Assembly (NCBI GenBank): GCA_050293885.1
Contig: JBNKNO010000028.1
Coordinates: forward strand, 1-41,969
Source: Nitrogeniibacter sp050293885
GTDB taxonomy: Bacteria; Pseudomonadota; Gammaproteobacteria; Burkholderiales; Rhodocyclaceae
Length of the DNA stretch: 41,969 bases
Direction: 5' to 3'
Shown in pieces: positions 7,933 to 17,110 of this stretch. Position numbers and translations under genes: made by a program. The number at the start of each line of letters is the position of its first letter. Position 1 is the stretch's first letter. The notes under the pieces are model-generated. The model had not been told where the DNA came from. It ran no database searches and was given only the letters and a program-made list of their open reading frames with translations.

Positions 7933-8994
7933 ATGGCAACCTCCCCCATCCGCGGGCGCGGCAGTACGGCCCGCATCGACAGCCGCTTCCTCGAGTGGCA
8001 GCGCGCACCCGAGGACGACGGCTGGGACACGCCGCCGGCGGACCGGCCGGACACCCGCGTGAGTTCGGATCGCGCCCGCACGGTCATCACCCGCAACGAG
8101 TCGCCCGACGTCCCCTTCGACCGCTCCATCAACCCCTACCGGGGATGCGAGCACGGTTGTGCCTACTGCTTCGCCCGACCGACACACGCCTGGCTCGGCC
8201 TGTCACCGGGACTGGATTTCGAAACCCGATTAAGCGCCAAATTCGACGCAGCCGAATTGCTTGAAGCGGAACTGGGACGACAGGGCTATCGATGCGCGCC
8301 GATTGCCCTGGGCGTCAATACCGACGCCTACCAGCCGGTCGAGCGCGAGCTGGGAATCACGCGCGCGATTCTGCAAGTGCTGCGCGCCCATCGTCATCCG
8401 CTCGTGATCGTCACCAAGGGCGCCTTGATCGAACGCGATCTGGACATCCTGGCCGACATGGCACGCGACAAGCTGGCGCAGGTGATGATTTCCGTCACCA
8501 CGCTCGATGGCTCACTGGCCAGAACGTTGGAACCGCGGGCGGCCGCCCCGCACAGACGACTCGCCCTCATGGCGTCGCTGGCCGATGCTGGGGTGCCGAT
8601 CGGCGTACTGATGGCGCCGGTCATTCCGGCGCTCAACGACCACGAGATCGAAGCGGTGCTCGCGGCGGCAGCCGACCATGGCGCCGCAACTGCCGGCTAT
8701 GTGCTGCTGCGCTTGCCCAGTGAAGTGGGCCCGATCTTTCGCGAATGGCTGGCGCAACATCAACCGGACCGCGCGTCACACGTCCTCAGCCTGGTCCAGC
8801 AGATGCGCGGCGGGCGAGACAACGATCCACGCTTCGGCCACCGCATGAAAGGCAATGGCCCGATTGCCCGGCTATACCGGCAACGCTTCGCCCTTGCTTG
8901 CCGCAAACTCGGGCTGGCGAACCGGCACGTGGCGCTCGACACCACAAAATTCCGGGTGCCACCACGGGCCGGCGATCAACTCCGCCTACTGTGA
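7933..8994 (+). CDS. PA0069-family radical SAM protein
   Basis: A 353-residue radical SAM protein. The cluster motif is CX3CX2C (C72, C76, C79) within INPYRGCEHGCAYCFARPTH, the signature of the PA0069 / SplB-like group. Further conserved stretches are ALGVNTDAYQPVERELGITR and LVIVTKGALIERD. Members are widespread in proteobacteria; the reaction is unknown, although resemblance to spore photoproduct lyase is often noted. Two adjacent ATG codons (7930, 7933) are possible starts; GGAG ends at 7927, so the second has the better spacing. The gene is convergent with the P-box gene, with one base between the stops and no visible terminator. Confidence 0.85.
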   Translation: MATSPIRGRGSTARIDSRFLEWQRAPEDDGWDTPPADRPDTRVSSDRARTVITRNESPDVPFDRSINPYRGCEHGCAYCFARPTHAWLGLSPGLDFETRLSAKFDAAELLEAELGRQGYRCAPIALGVNTDAYQPVERELGITRAILQVLRAHRHPLVIVTKGALIERDLDILADMARDKLAQVMISVTTLDGSLARTLEPRAAAPHRRLALMASLADAGVPIGVLMAPVIPALNDHEIEAVLAAAADHGAATAGYVLLRLPSEVGPIFREWLAQHQPDRASHVLSLVQQMRGGRDNDPRFGHRMKGNGPIARLYRQRFALACRKLGLANRHVALDTTKFRVPPRAGDQLRLL

Positions 8995-8995
8995 C

Positions 8996-9796
8996 TCAAG
9001 CCCCGCTCAGGAGCGCCTCGTACAAGCCCACGACCAGATTCAGTTGTTGCAGAATCCGTTCGCTGGTCGTGGCCACGTCACGCAAGGCGCGCGGGTCCGA
9101 ACCCTGTTTGAGTGCTGACTCGAAGAAGAACCACTGTTGATCCGCCAACGCCAGTTCGCTGTTGATCTTCGGGGTGTTTTCCTGTGCCGCTTTCAGACGT
9201 TCATGCGCCGCCGAGAATTCCGCCTGCGCCGTCACCAAGCCTTTCGCCGACGCCGCCGGATCGATACCCAGTCGTTCAAAATAGACGAACTTGGCCATGC
9301 GTTGCGACAACATTCGCTGACGGCCGGAGAGGTTGATGAGCTCGCCAAAGCGTGTGCCGGACAACTTTTCGTAGGCGAGCGTCACCGCATGCGCCGTGGT
9401 CAGAACGGTTTCATTGCGCGCGAACACTTCTGCTGCCGCGGCCTGGCCCGGCGGCTTCGACAAGGCCGCCTTGTAGCCCTGCCAATCAGCGCTGAGTTGC
9501 ACCAGCAGCGCTTGAATTTCACCGTTCGGCTGCAGGCGGCCGAGCTCAGCCAATTGACGCTCGAACAGCGCCATTGAATCAGCCAGCCAACGCGGTGCCT
9601 GATCGGGCAATACCTTCAAAGCCTGCATCAGCCAAGCCTTGGCACAACGCTGCGAGAGCATGCGTTGACGCCCCGCTTTGTTGATGGCCTCGGCCACGGT
9701 AATCGTGGCAGGCGATTGCGCCAAGCCTACGGGCGACACAGACAGAACGATGGCCGAGCCGGCCAAACCCTTGAGAAATTCTCTGCGCAGCAGCAT
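8996..9796 (-). CDS. Tat-exported protein with two NarX/PilJ-type P-box motifs (paralogue 1)
   Basis: A 266-residue protein. The N-terminus is a twin-arginine signal (LRREFLKG, residues 3-10, then a hydrophobic stretch to about 27). The mature part is all-helical and contains two P-box motifs: INKAGRQRMLSQR (38-50) and INLSGRQRMLSQR (154-166). This resembles the N-terminal ligand domain shared by PilJ and the nitrate sensor NarX, in which the P-box binds nitrate. There is no membrane anchor after the signal, no HAMP, kinase or chemoreceptor domain. A GTG 33 bases upstream is possible, but the ATG places the Tat motif at the N-terminus as in the paralogue. It lies downstream of that paralogue on the same strand. 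A periplasmic nitrate or nitrite binder is inference. Confidence 0.75.
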   Translation of the reverse strand: MLLRREFLKGLAGSAIVLSVSPVGLAQSPATITVAEAINKAGRQRMLSQRCAKAWLMQALKVLPDQAPRWLADSMALFERQLAELGRLQPNGEIQALLVQLSADWQGYKAALSKPPGQAAAAEVFARNETVLTTAHAVTLAYEKLSGTRFGELINLSGRQRMLSQRMAKFVYFERLGIDPAASAKGLVTAQAEFSAAHERLKAAQENTPKINSELALADQQWFFFESALKQGSDPRALRDVATTSERILQQLNLVVGLYEALLSGA

Positions 9797-9899
9797 CGTC
9801 GGCACCCACCCCAAGTAACGTAAAGACACAGATCGGTATTATGCCGTCATTCTTGCACGCACGCCCAGTCAGTCGGCGCCACATTGATCATGCTGGAAA

Positions 9900-9940
9900 A
9901 GCGAAGGCGCCCGCTGGATCTCGCCAGACGGGCGCCTTGA
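9900..9940 (-). terminator. Hairpin terminator candidate between the P-box paralogues
   Basis: A 10-bp stem (AAGGCGCCCG at 9904-9913, CGGGCGCCTT at 9929-9938) is extended inward by CTGG/CCAG across a one-base bulge. On the minus strand CTTTTCC follows within a few bases. It would end transcription of the upstream paralogue (9993-10811), perhaps only partly. Confidence 0.55.
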
Positions 9941-9961
9941 GCGGCCCTGCATCTCGAAGCC

Positions 9962-9985
9962 AGACACTGCGGCGACGCAGTGTCT
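9962..9985. repeat. Perfect 10-bp inverted repeat after paralogue 2
   Basis: AGACACTGCG at 9962-9971 and its exact complement CGCAGTGTCT at 9976-9985 flank a 4-base loop. It starts 8 bases past the stop codon of the upstream P-box gene. No T-run follows, so it is more likely an mRNA 3'-end stabiliser than a terminator. Confidence 0.6.
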
Positions 9986-9992
9986 CCGGGCA

Positions 9993-10811
9993 TCAACTGT
10001 CGGTCATTTTGGCCGCGTCTTTCACCGGCAGCTCGGCGTACAGGTCGTCCAGCGTGGTGAGTTGCCGCAACATCAGTTCGCTCGTGGTGGCAATATCGCG
10101 AAGCGCGCGCGGCGAGCTGGCGTCGCTCAAGGCACCTTCGAACAGGAACCATTGCTGCTCGGCCAGTGCCAGTTCGCTGGTGATTTTTCGCGTGTTTTCC
10201 GGTGCACTCTTGAGCTCGGCAATCCCCTCGGAAAACTCGTCCCGCACGCGCTGAAGGCCTTCCGTTGAGCGATCCTTCTCGACCCCGAGCGCCGAGAACA
10301 GGGCAAAATCAGCCGCGCGTTGCGACAGCATGCTCTGGCGCCCTGACTGGTTGATCAGCCATCCGAAGCGCGTTCCCGAGAGTTTTTCGTAGGCACGCGT
10401 GGCCATATCCGCACTGGTGAGCACGGCGTCGGCGCGATGAAAGAGCTCGGCCGCCCCGTCCCGATTCGGCGTCAGCGCCAGTGCCGCCTTGAAGGCGCTC
10501 CAGTCCGCCTTGATGCGCACCAACAAGCCCAGCGCGGAGGTGGAGCCGAGGTGCTCGAGCTCGGCGAGTTGGGCCTCGAATTGCGAGATCGACTCCGCCT
10601 GCCAGCGGCTTGCCTTGTCGGGCATGACACCCAGTGCCTGCATCAACCAGGCCTTGGCGCATCGCTGCGTGAGCATGCGCGCCCGGCCCGCTTTGTTGAT
10701 GGCCTGATCCGCGGTGGTTCCGGCGAGGGATTGGGCCAGCCCGACACCCGGAAGAGAAAGGGCCAGGGCGGAACCGCCCACCCACTTGAGAAAGTCTCTG
10801 CGTTGCAACAT
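9993..10811 (-). CDS. Tat-exported protein with two NarX/PilJ-type P-box motifs (paralogue 2)
   Basis: A 272-residue paralogue of the neighbouring gene, alignable along its whole length. The Tat signal is QRRDFLKW (residues 3-10). P-box one is INKAGRARMLTQR (38-50); the second is INQSGRQSMLSQR (153-165). In NarX the lysine and arginine of the P-box contact nitrate. Here the first box keeps both, whereas the second has glutamine at the lysine site and serine at the arginine site. Shared landmarks with the paralogue include CAKAWLMQAL, AYEKLSGTRFG and SELALAEQQWF. It is first of the pair in transcription order, with two hairpins between the genes. Function is unknown; a soluble periplasmic anion-binding role is inferred. 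Confidence 0.75.
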   Translation of the reverse strand: MLQRRDFLKWVGGSALALSLPGVGLAQSLAGTTADQAINKAGRARMLTQRCAKAWLMQALGVMPDKASRWQAESISQFEAQLAELEHLGSTSALGLLVRIKADWSAFKAALALTPNRDGAAELFHRADAVLTSADMATRAYEKLSGTRFGWLINQSGRQSMLSQRAADFALFSALGVEKDRSTEGLQRVRDEFSEGIAELKSAPENTRKITSELALAEQQWFLFEGALSDASSPRALRDIATTSELMLRQLTTLDDLYAELPVKDAAKMTDS

Positions 10812-10925
10812 AGATCACTCCGCCAGTAGTCAGAAAATCAAAAAATTCTGGCGAAGATTGTCCGGCATATTGCGATGCCATGCCGTGACAGGGTTTGCGC
10901 AACGCACCAAATTCAGTGGCGATCG

Positions 10926-12371
10926 TCAGCCAGTGCCGCCAACCGTCAGCCCATCGAGCCGGAGCGTCGGCTGCCCGACGCCGACCGGCACGCTTTGGCC
11001 GTCCTTGCCGCAGGTGCCGACCCCGGGGTCGAGCGCCATGTCGTTGCCGATCATGCTCACGCGGGTCAGTGCGTCCGGGCCGTTGCCGATCAGGGTCGCG
11101 CCCTTGACCGGCCGCGTCACCTTGCCGTTCTCGATGAGATAGGCCTCGGCGGTGGAAAACACGAACTTGCCCGAGGTGATGTCGACCTGCCCGCCGCCAA
11201 AATTGACGGCGTACAAGCCCTTCTCGACCGAGGCGAGGATCTCCTGCGGATCGTGCTGCCCGGCGAGCATGTAGGTGTTGGTCATGCGCGGCAACGGCAG
11301 ATGGGCAAAGGATTCGCGCCGGCCGTTGCCGGTTGGCGCCATGCCCATCAGGCGGGCATTGAGCATGTCCTGCATGTAGCCGGTGAGAATGCCGTCTTCG
11401 ATCAGCGGCGTGCGCTGGGTGGGGTTGCCTTCGTCGTCGATGGTGAGCGAACCGCGGCGGTCGGCCAGTGTGCCGTCGTCGACCACCGTGACGCCCTTCG
11501 CCGCCACCTGCTGCCCCATGCGCCCCGAAAACGCGGAGCTCTTCTTGCGATTGAAGTCGCCTTCCAGCCCGTGGCCGATGGCTTCGTGCAGCAGAATGCC
11601 CGGCCAGCCCGAACCGAGCACGACCGTCATGTTGCCCGCCGGCGCTGCGTCGGCGGCCAGGTTGGTGCGCGCCTGGTGCACCGCTGCGCGCGCGTATTCC
11701 TTCAGCTGGGCGTCATCGAAGTAGGCATAGTTGAAACGCCCGCCGCCACCGGCGCTGCCTTGCTCGCGCTGCTCGCCCTCTTCCATGATGACGGTGACCG
11801 AGACGCGCACCAGTGGGCGAACGTCCGCCGCCATGTGGCCGTCGTCGCGCGCCACGAGAATCGTCTCCCACGAGCCGACCAGATGCGCCATCACCTGGCT
11901 GACACGGGCATCCTCCGCGCGGGCGAAGCCCTCGAGACGCTCAAGCAGCCGCACCTTGTCGGTATCGCCGAGCGATGCAAACGGGTCGATCGGCGCGTAG
12001 CGAGGTGCGACCGCACCGGCGGCGCGCACCGCCGTGCGGCCATTGCCGCCGGCATCGGCGATCGCACGCGTGGCATCGGCAGCGGCGATGAGCGCCGGCA
12101 GGCTGATTTCGTCGGAGTAGGCAAAGGCGGTCTTTTCGCCACTGATGGCGCGCACACCGACCCCTTGGTCGATGTTGAAACTACCGGATTTGACGATCCC
12201 CTCTTCCAGGCTCCAGGCCTCGGTGCGGTGATACTGAAAGTACAGATCGGCGTAATCGATACGGTGCGCATTCATCTGTGCAAAAACGCTGTCGAGCGAG
12301 GCCAGCGACAGGCTGTTCGGCGCCAGAAGATGTTGGTCTGCAAGAAGAAAAGCTTGGGACTGATCGCTCAT
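10926..12371 (-). CDS. tldD: Metalloprotease TldD
   Basis: A 481-residue TldD, the catalytic subunit of the TldD/TldE (PmbA) heterodimeric protease, which degrades unfolded peptides and matures some peptide natural products in the cytoplasm. The zinc motif is HEAIGHGLEGD, the characteristic HExxxH of this family, followed by NRKKSSAFSGRMGQQVA. The N-terminal SFNIDQGVGVRAISGEKTAFAYS region and the C-terminal GKFVFSTAEAYLIENGKVTRPVKGATLIG are typical. The partner gene tldE is not in the window. It is third in the yhdP-nitrilase-tldD unit, 40 bases after the nitrilase stop; yhdP and tldD are also neighbours in E. coli. Confidence 0.97.
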   Translation of the reverse strand: MSDQSQAFLLADQHLLAPNSLSLASLDSVFAQMNAHRIDYADLYFQYHRTEAWSLEEGIVKSGSFNIDQGVGVRAISGEKTAFAYSDEISLPALIAAADATRAIADAGGNGRTAVRAAGAVAPRYAPIDPFASLGDTDKVRLLERLEGFARAEDARVSQVMAHLVGSWETILVARDDGHMAADVRPLVRVSVTVIMEEGEQREQGSAGGGGRFNYAYFDDAQLKEYARAAVHQARTNLAADAAPAGNMTVVLGSGWPGILLHEAIGHGLEGDFNRKKSSAFSGRMGQQVAAKGVTVVDDGTLADRRGSLTIDDEGNPTQRTPLIEDGILTGYMQDMLNARLMGMAPTGNGRRESFAHLPLPRMTNTYMLAGQHDPQEILASVEKGLYAVNFGGGQVDITSGKFVFSTAEAYLIENGKVTRPVKGATLIGNGPDALTRVSMIGNDMALDPGVGTCGKDGQSVPVGVGQPTLRLDGLTVGGTG

Positions 12372-12411
12372 GAGGTTCCAGTAAGCGCCGCATCAAGCGA
12401 CGAGAAAGTGT

Positions 12412-13227
12412 TCATTGAAAACGCCGATGCTTGAGCGCCGGCAAACGAGTGCGCACGCTGTCGATACGCGCCGGGTCCATATCGGCGCAGACCACGCCGG
12501 GGCCTTCGGCCCGCCGCGCGAGCACCTCGCCCCACGGGTCACAGATCAGGGTATCGCCATAGGTGCGCCGCCCCCACGGGTGGCGGCCGCCTTGCGCGGG
12601 GGCCATCACGTAGCACTGGTTCTCGATGGCCCGCGCACGCAGCAATACCTCCCAATGCGCCAGACCGGTGGTGTGGGTGAACGCGGCCGGCAGCACGATG
12701 AGGTCGACCACCCCCATGGCGCGAAACAGCTCGGGAAAGCGCAGGTCGTAACAGACTGACAATCCGACCCGCCCGCAGCCAGCCTCGAAGGTGACGACAT
12801 CACTGCCGGCCTCGATGGTTTCGGCCTCCGCGTAGCACTCTTCGCCATTGTCGAAACCGAACAGGTGGATCTTGTCGTAACGGGCGATGCGATGACCTTG
12901 GGGGTCATAGGCGAGCGAGGCGTTGCGCACCTTGCCATCGTCGGACGATTCGAGCGGTACCGTACCGCCCACGAGCCAGACGCCATGCTTGTGTGCGGTG
13001 TGCGCGAGAAAATCCTGGATCGGGCCTCGACCGTCGACTTCGCGGGCGCGTACCTTGGCGTGCTCGTCGCCACTCATCAGGGCGAAGTATTCGGGCAGCG
13101 CTATCAGCGAAGCGCCCTGCGCTGCGGCCTGGGCAATCAGTGCTGCCGCGACGGTGAGGTTCTCACCCACATCCGGCACGGAAATCATCTGAACGGCGGC
13201 GATGCGACTTGCTTCGGTCGGACTCAT
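12412..13227 (-). CDS. Carbon-nitrogen hydrolase (Nit1/Nit2-like amidase)
   Basis: A 271-residue nitrilase-superfamily enzyme. The catalytic triad is visible: E46 in ALPEYF, K119 in RYDKIHLF, and C159 in VCYDLRFPEL. These motifs and the compact length match the branch that includes omega-amidase and deaminated glutathione amidase, so hydrolysis of a small alpha-keto or glutathione-related amide is likely; the exact substrate is not decided by sequence. The start at 13227 begins MSPTEASRIAAVQM, one base after the yhdP stop, with GGAG inside the end of yhdP as ribosome binding site. An in-frame extension upstream lies inside yhdP and is rejected. Confidence 0.9.
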   Translation of the reverse strand: MSPTEASRIAAVQMISVPDVGENLTVAAALIAQAAAQGASLIALPEYFALMSGDEHAKVRAREVDGRGPIQDFLAHTAHKHGVWLVGGTVPLESSDDGKVRNASLAYDPQGHRIARYDKIHLFGFDNGEECYAEAETIEAGSDVVTFEAGCGRVGLSVCYDLRFPELFRAMGVVDLIVLPAAFTHTTGLAHWEVLLRARAIENQCYVMAPAQGGRHPWGRRTYGDTLICDPWGEVLARRAEGPGVVCADMDPARIDSVRTRLPALKHRRFQ

Positions 13228-13228
13228 T

Positions 13229-16200
13229 TCATCGCTTCTCCACTTCAGGCACGGCAATCGCCGGCGCATCTTTCGGTGCAGGCGGCGGACGCCGTCCCTT
13301 CTTTTCGACGACAGGGTCGTCCCAGGTTCCGGTGACGGCGTATTCAAAGGCAAAAAACTTCTCGACCGGATCTTCGAGCACTTTCTGGACGATGTAGGTC
13401 ACTACCCCCGCGACTGGATTGACGACCGCGCCCCCCAAGGCCGCGCCAACGGCGACCGATTCGCTCAAGGTCGGCTGCACGGTCACGCGCAGGTTCTGGG
13501 TCTCGTCCGGCACGCTGGCTTCGCCGCGCATGAACACGCGCGCCGCCGGGCCGCGGATTTCCAGGGGGTCGGTGTGCAACACCCCCTTGTTCACGTCGAT
13601 GCTACCGGAAATGCGATCGAAGGCGAATCCTTCGCTGAACACATCACGGAAGTCCAGGGTAATGCGTCGCGGCAACGACTGCAGGCTGAGCACGCCGAGC
13701 AGCCGCCCCACACCCGGATTGAGCTTGCGGAACTGTCCTGACCTGGCCTCCAGCTCAAGCATGCCGTTCATGCTCGGATAGTCCAGATCGGCTGGTCCGC
13801 CATCCCAGCCGAGCGTGCCCGACAGTTTGGCCGTGCCACCCCGAACCGCGTCGGGATACGCGAGTCGGGTCAGCAGTTTGCCGATGTCCTTGGTGTTGAG
13901 TTCGAAGCGCATCTCGGTACGCCCCGACGCCGCCGGCTGCCAGGTGCCACTGCCCTTGAACGTGCTCACCGGACTGGTGATCGTCAAATCGTTCATGTGC
14001 CACACCCCCTCACGGTTGAAGGCCTGCACCTGCAAACGCCCCAGATCGAGCCCGCGCACGCCGAAGCGTTCGGCCACCACGTCGAGCGCGGGCAGCGACT
14101 TGGCGGCTTCACCCGCCGGCGCGGGCGCCTCGCCTTCAGCGGCCTTGCCCAGCATCAAGCGACTCAGCCGAGCGACCACGCGGCCGCCTTCGTCGGGCGT
14201 CCAGCTCAAGGTGCCCTCCGCCTCTTTCGAACGCACTTCCGCCTGCCAACCCGTGGCCGAGCGCTTCGCCCGCACGCTCACCGCATGCAGGCGCTGTTGC
14301 TTGAGCTTGAGTGTGTCGGTCTCCAACGCGACCCCTGCGAGCGGCACGGCGGGCGTGTCTCGCGCCGTGGCGGAACCGAGCGCGCGCAACCAGCCATCGA
14401 GATCAATCGTTGGCTGCTTCCACGCCACCATCACACCGCTTTGCGCCACGCGCGGCTTGACGCCGATGCCGACCCCGCCCGAGATCGCCGAGACCGCGTT
14501 GTCGCCACGCGGCACCGACAGCACCGCCTTGGCCGCATTGCCGAGCGCACCGTCGACACGCACCGGCGCGCCAGCGTCGAAACGCAGGCCGACGGTCAGC
14601 GGCATGGGCTGCGTCGACGATTTGTTGAATGGCGCGGGCAGGCTCGAGGCAAGGCCTTCCAGCGTGCTGCCAATGTTCACTTCCGTGCCGCCCTTGCGCA
14701 TGATCGCTTCGGCTTGCCACGGCGTCCGGCCCGACAGATGCGCGAGCAAGGGCACGTCGTAGCGTCCCTGAATGGCTTGGGCATCGGCCTCGCCATTGGC
14801 GTCGAAACGCACAATGCCATCCTTGTCGGTCCGCGCCGACAGCCGTACCGGTCCGCCCAGCGCCTCACCCCCCGCCTGCTTGATGGTGAGCGAATCGGCG
14901 GTGAACGCGATCTGGCCGGCGGCATTCGTAATGGGCGGCAAGGCTGGCACCACCGTCAGCGTGTTACCGGCAAAACGATAGGCGCCGGAAACGTCCGTAT
15001 CGACGACATGACGTAGTGGCATGACGAGTTTGAGGTCGAGTTGCCCGTCGCCCTCGGCACGCATGTCGTCCGTAAACCCGTTGATCCGCGCGCGCACAGG
15101 GCTATCACCGACAAACCGAAGAAAATTCGCGGTCGTTCCCAACGCCCGCCCGGTGATCGTCATGTGCTCGTCGCCGGTATCCAGATCAGGCACATCGGCC
15201 ACCACATCCCGCAAATCGACGCCGGAAATCACGCCACGACTCCCCGTGATCGTCATGCCCGGCCCTTCGAAGCGCACGCCACCCTCGATGCTGTCGATGT
15301 TGGGCCAGCTCGGCGCAAAGTCGAGCGTGGCATCACTGACCTGGAACGTGATCAGGAAAATGCCGTTGCCCTCCCGGTAGGGAAAATCCGCCAGCGCGCC
15401 CTTGAGTCGCAAGCGGGCGTCGTGCGCGCGCGCGGCGACGATGCCACGCTTGAGCCAATTGCGCGTGTGCGCCCCCACCACCTTGGGCAAGTAGCGCCAC
15501 ACGGCCGTGCCTTCGGCCTCTTCCAGCCGCGCTTGCAGATCGATTTCGCCCGGCCCCGTCGGCGTCAGCATGTAGTTGCCGGCGGCATCGCCGCGCAGAT
15601 CCTGGTTGGCGAAGGTGGCCGAATCGAGCAGCACACGCACGCCACCGGTCTCGCGCTGCCAGCCTCCGTCGACCGCCAGACGGTCGAAGGCCAACGCGTC
15701 GGTGAATACCGACGGAATCTCGACCGCGACCCCATCACTGTGCAAGGCATACCGGCCCGCCGACTGGTCGCCGGCCACATGACCACTGATCCCGCGCAAC
15801 CCCGGCAGCCCGAAGCGTGGATTGAGACCGATGTCGGCGAAGTCCGCACGCACCGACCACTGCAGCAGTCGCTCGCCATCGCTCCGCCAGCCGGCCTCGA
15901 CATCCGAGAGCGCGCCCCGTGGCGACAAGGCTGCCAGACGCTTGCGCTCGGCGGCATCCAGCGGCAGATGCGCCGCCAGCGTGGCCAGCGCCGCCAGATC
16001 GAGCTGATTGGCCCTGAATTGGCCGGTCCGTTGTACCCCCTCCGTTGCGAACGTCGCTTGCGCGTCGGTCGGCGCCACACGCACGCCCGCGTCGGTTTCC
16101 AGCGTCAGCCCCCGGCTGTGCACGGCGATGCCTTCACTCACCCGCGAGCCGCTCAGGTAACCGCTCACGCGCTTCAATTTCAACACCGGCAAATCGTCGG

Positions 16201-17110
16201 CAAAACGGTACTGCGCGCCCGTCACGTCGAGATCAGCACTCACCTTGACGACCTGCCCGCCGATCACCTCGGCCCACACCGACACATCGCCCGCGCCATC
16301 GAGCTCGCCGGGCAGATCGAGCCAAGGCGCGGCGGCCGCAATCGACGCCTGCGTGAGCCGCGCATACACCCGGCCCACCACGTCTGCCACGCGCGCCCGC
16401 TCGCCCAGACTCACATCGGCACGCACGTCGATGGCCCCCAGCAGCGGGCGATCGGCCGTCGGCGCCGGACGCGCCGTCAGCCCCATCCGATGCCGGCCAA
16501 AGAAGCGGGTCACGCGCAGGTTCACCTCGGACAACACCAACGGCGGCGCGGCGCGCAGCGCGTCGCTCCAGGTCAGCGAGGCGTCTCGAATCACGAACTG
16601 CCGTTGCGCCAGCAACCATTCCAGCGCACCAGCGTCGTCGCCCTCGTGGCGCATTTCAATGCCGGCCACCGTGATGCGGCCGTCGCCGTCGCGCGCCACT
16701 TGCAAGGCGGGCTGGAAGATTTCAAGCCGATGGAAATAGGGGCGCAACTTGAACAGCGAACTCCACGCCAACGTGGCATCGACCCGGTCCAGTGTCAGCC
16801 CGGTGGCGCCCGCCGCATCCGCCACGCGCACCTGGCGCAGATGAAAGCGCGGTCGAAAGCCGGACCAGTCCGCCTCGACACGGCCGATCGTCACCGGCAA
16901 TCCCACGGCCGCTGACGCCTGCGCGGCAATCGGTTCGCGCCAGCGATTCACCTCGGGGAGCACGGCATGGCGCAGCAGCAGAAAAACGCTGCCGGCGACG
17001 AAATAGATCAGCAGCGCCGCACGCACGGCCCACCGCGCCAATCGGCGGCGGCGCCCGCGGGATGCGGGCGCGGCGGGAGACGATTCGACAGGCGGTGCGT
17101 CAGTAGACAT
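13229..17110 (-). CDS. yhdP: YhdP family AsmA-like protein (phospholipid transport to outer membrane)
   Basis: A 1293-residue giant AsmA-like protein; E. coli YhdP has similar length. One transmembrane helix lies at about 28-46 after a basic N-terminal stretch, so the rest is periplasmic. The body consists of repeated beta-rich segments, expected to form a long hydrophobic groove bridging the membranes. In E. coli YhdP, TamB and YdbH carry phospholipids to the outer membrane redundantly. The conserved C-terminal AsmA-like part includes GGPADLDYPSMNGMLELEARSGQF and FKGSGTWQPAASGRTEM. It ends in KKGRRPPPAPKDAPAIAVPE. It is first in the operon with the nitrilase and tldD. Confidence 0.93.
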   Translation of the reverse strand: MSTDAPPVESSPAAPASRGRRRRLARWAVRAALLIYFVAGSVFLLLRHAVLPEVNRWREPIAAQASAAVGLPVTIGRVEADWSGFRPRFHLRQVRVADAAGATGLTLDRVDATLAWSSLFKLRPYFHRLEIFQPALQVARDGDGRITVAGIEMRHEGDDAGALEWLLAQRQFVIRDASLTWSDALRAAPPLVLSEVNLRVTRFFGRHRMGLTARPAPTADRPLLGAIDVRADVSLGERARVADVVGRVYARLTQASIAAAAPWLDLPGELDGAGDVSVWAEVIGGQVVKVSADLDVTGAQYRFADDLPVLKLKRVSGYLSGSRVSEGIAVHSRGLTLETDAGVRVAPTDAQATFATEGVQRTGQFRANQLDLAALATLAAHLPLDAAERKRLAALSPRGALSDVEAGWRSDGERLLQWSVRADFADIGLNPRFGLPGLRGISGHVAGDQSAGRYALHSDGVAVEIPSVFTDALAFDRLAVDGGWQRETGGVRVLLDSATFANQDLRGDAAGNYMLTPTGPGEIDLQARLEEAEGTAVWRYLPKVVGAHTRNWLKRGIVAARAHDARLRLKGALADFPYREGNGIFLITFQVSDATLDFAPSWPNIDSIEGGVRFEGPGMTITGSRGVISGVDLRDVVADVPDLDTGDEHMTITGRALGTTANFLRFVGDSPVRARINGFTDDMRAEGDGQLDLKLVMPLRHVVDTDVSGAYRFAGNTLTVVPALPPITNAAGQIAFTADSLTIKQAGGEALGGPVRLSARTDKDGIVRFDANGEADAQAIQGRYDVPLLAHLSGRTPWQAEAIMRKGGTEVNIGSTLEGLASSLPAPFNKSSTQPMPLTVGLRFDAGAPVRVDGALGNAAKAVLSVPRGDNAVSAISGGVGIGVKPRVAQSGVMVAWKQPTIDLDGWLRALGSATARDTPAVPLAGVALETDTLKLKQQRLHAVSVRAKRSATGWQAEVRSKEAEGTLSWTPDEGGRVVARLSRLMLGKAAEGEAPAPAGEAAKSLPALDVVAERFGVRGLDLGRLQVQAFNREGVWHMNDLTITSPVSTFKGSGTWQPAASGRTEMRFELNTKDIGKLLTRLAYPDAVRGGTAKLSGTLGWDGGPADLDYPSMNGMLELEARSGQFRKLNPGVGRLLGVLSLQSLPRRITLDFRDVFSEGFAFDRISGSIDVNKGVLHTDPLEIRGPAARVFMRGEASVPDETQNLRVTVQPTLSESVAVGAALGGAVVNPVAGVVTYIVQKVLEDPVEKFFAFEYAVTGTWDDPVVEKKGRRPPPAPKDAPAIAVPEVEKR

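Noticed and set aside
10875..12434. 519-codon open frame on the plus strand opposite tldD
   Set aside because: Antisense to a complete and well-conserved tldD; composition typical of a shadow frame.
15041..16915. 624-codon open frame on the plus strand opposite yhdP
   Set aside because: Antisense shadow of yhdP in GC-rich sequence; no motif, no ribosome binding site.
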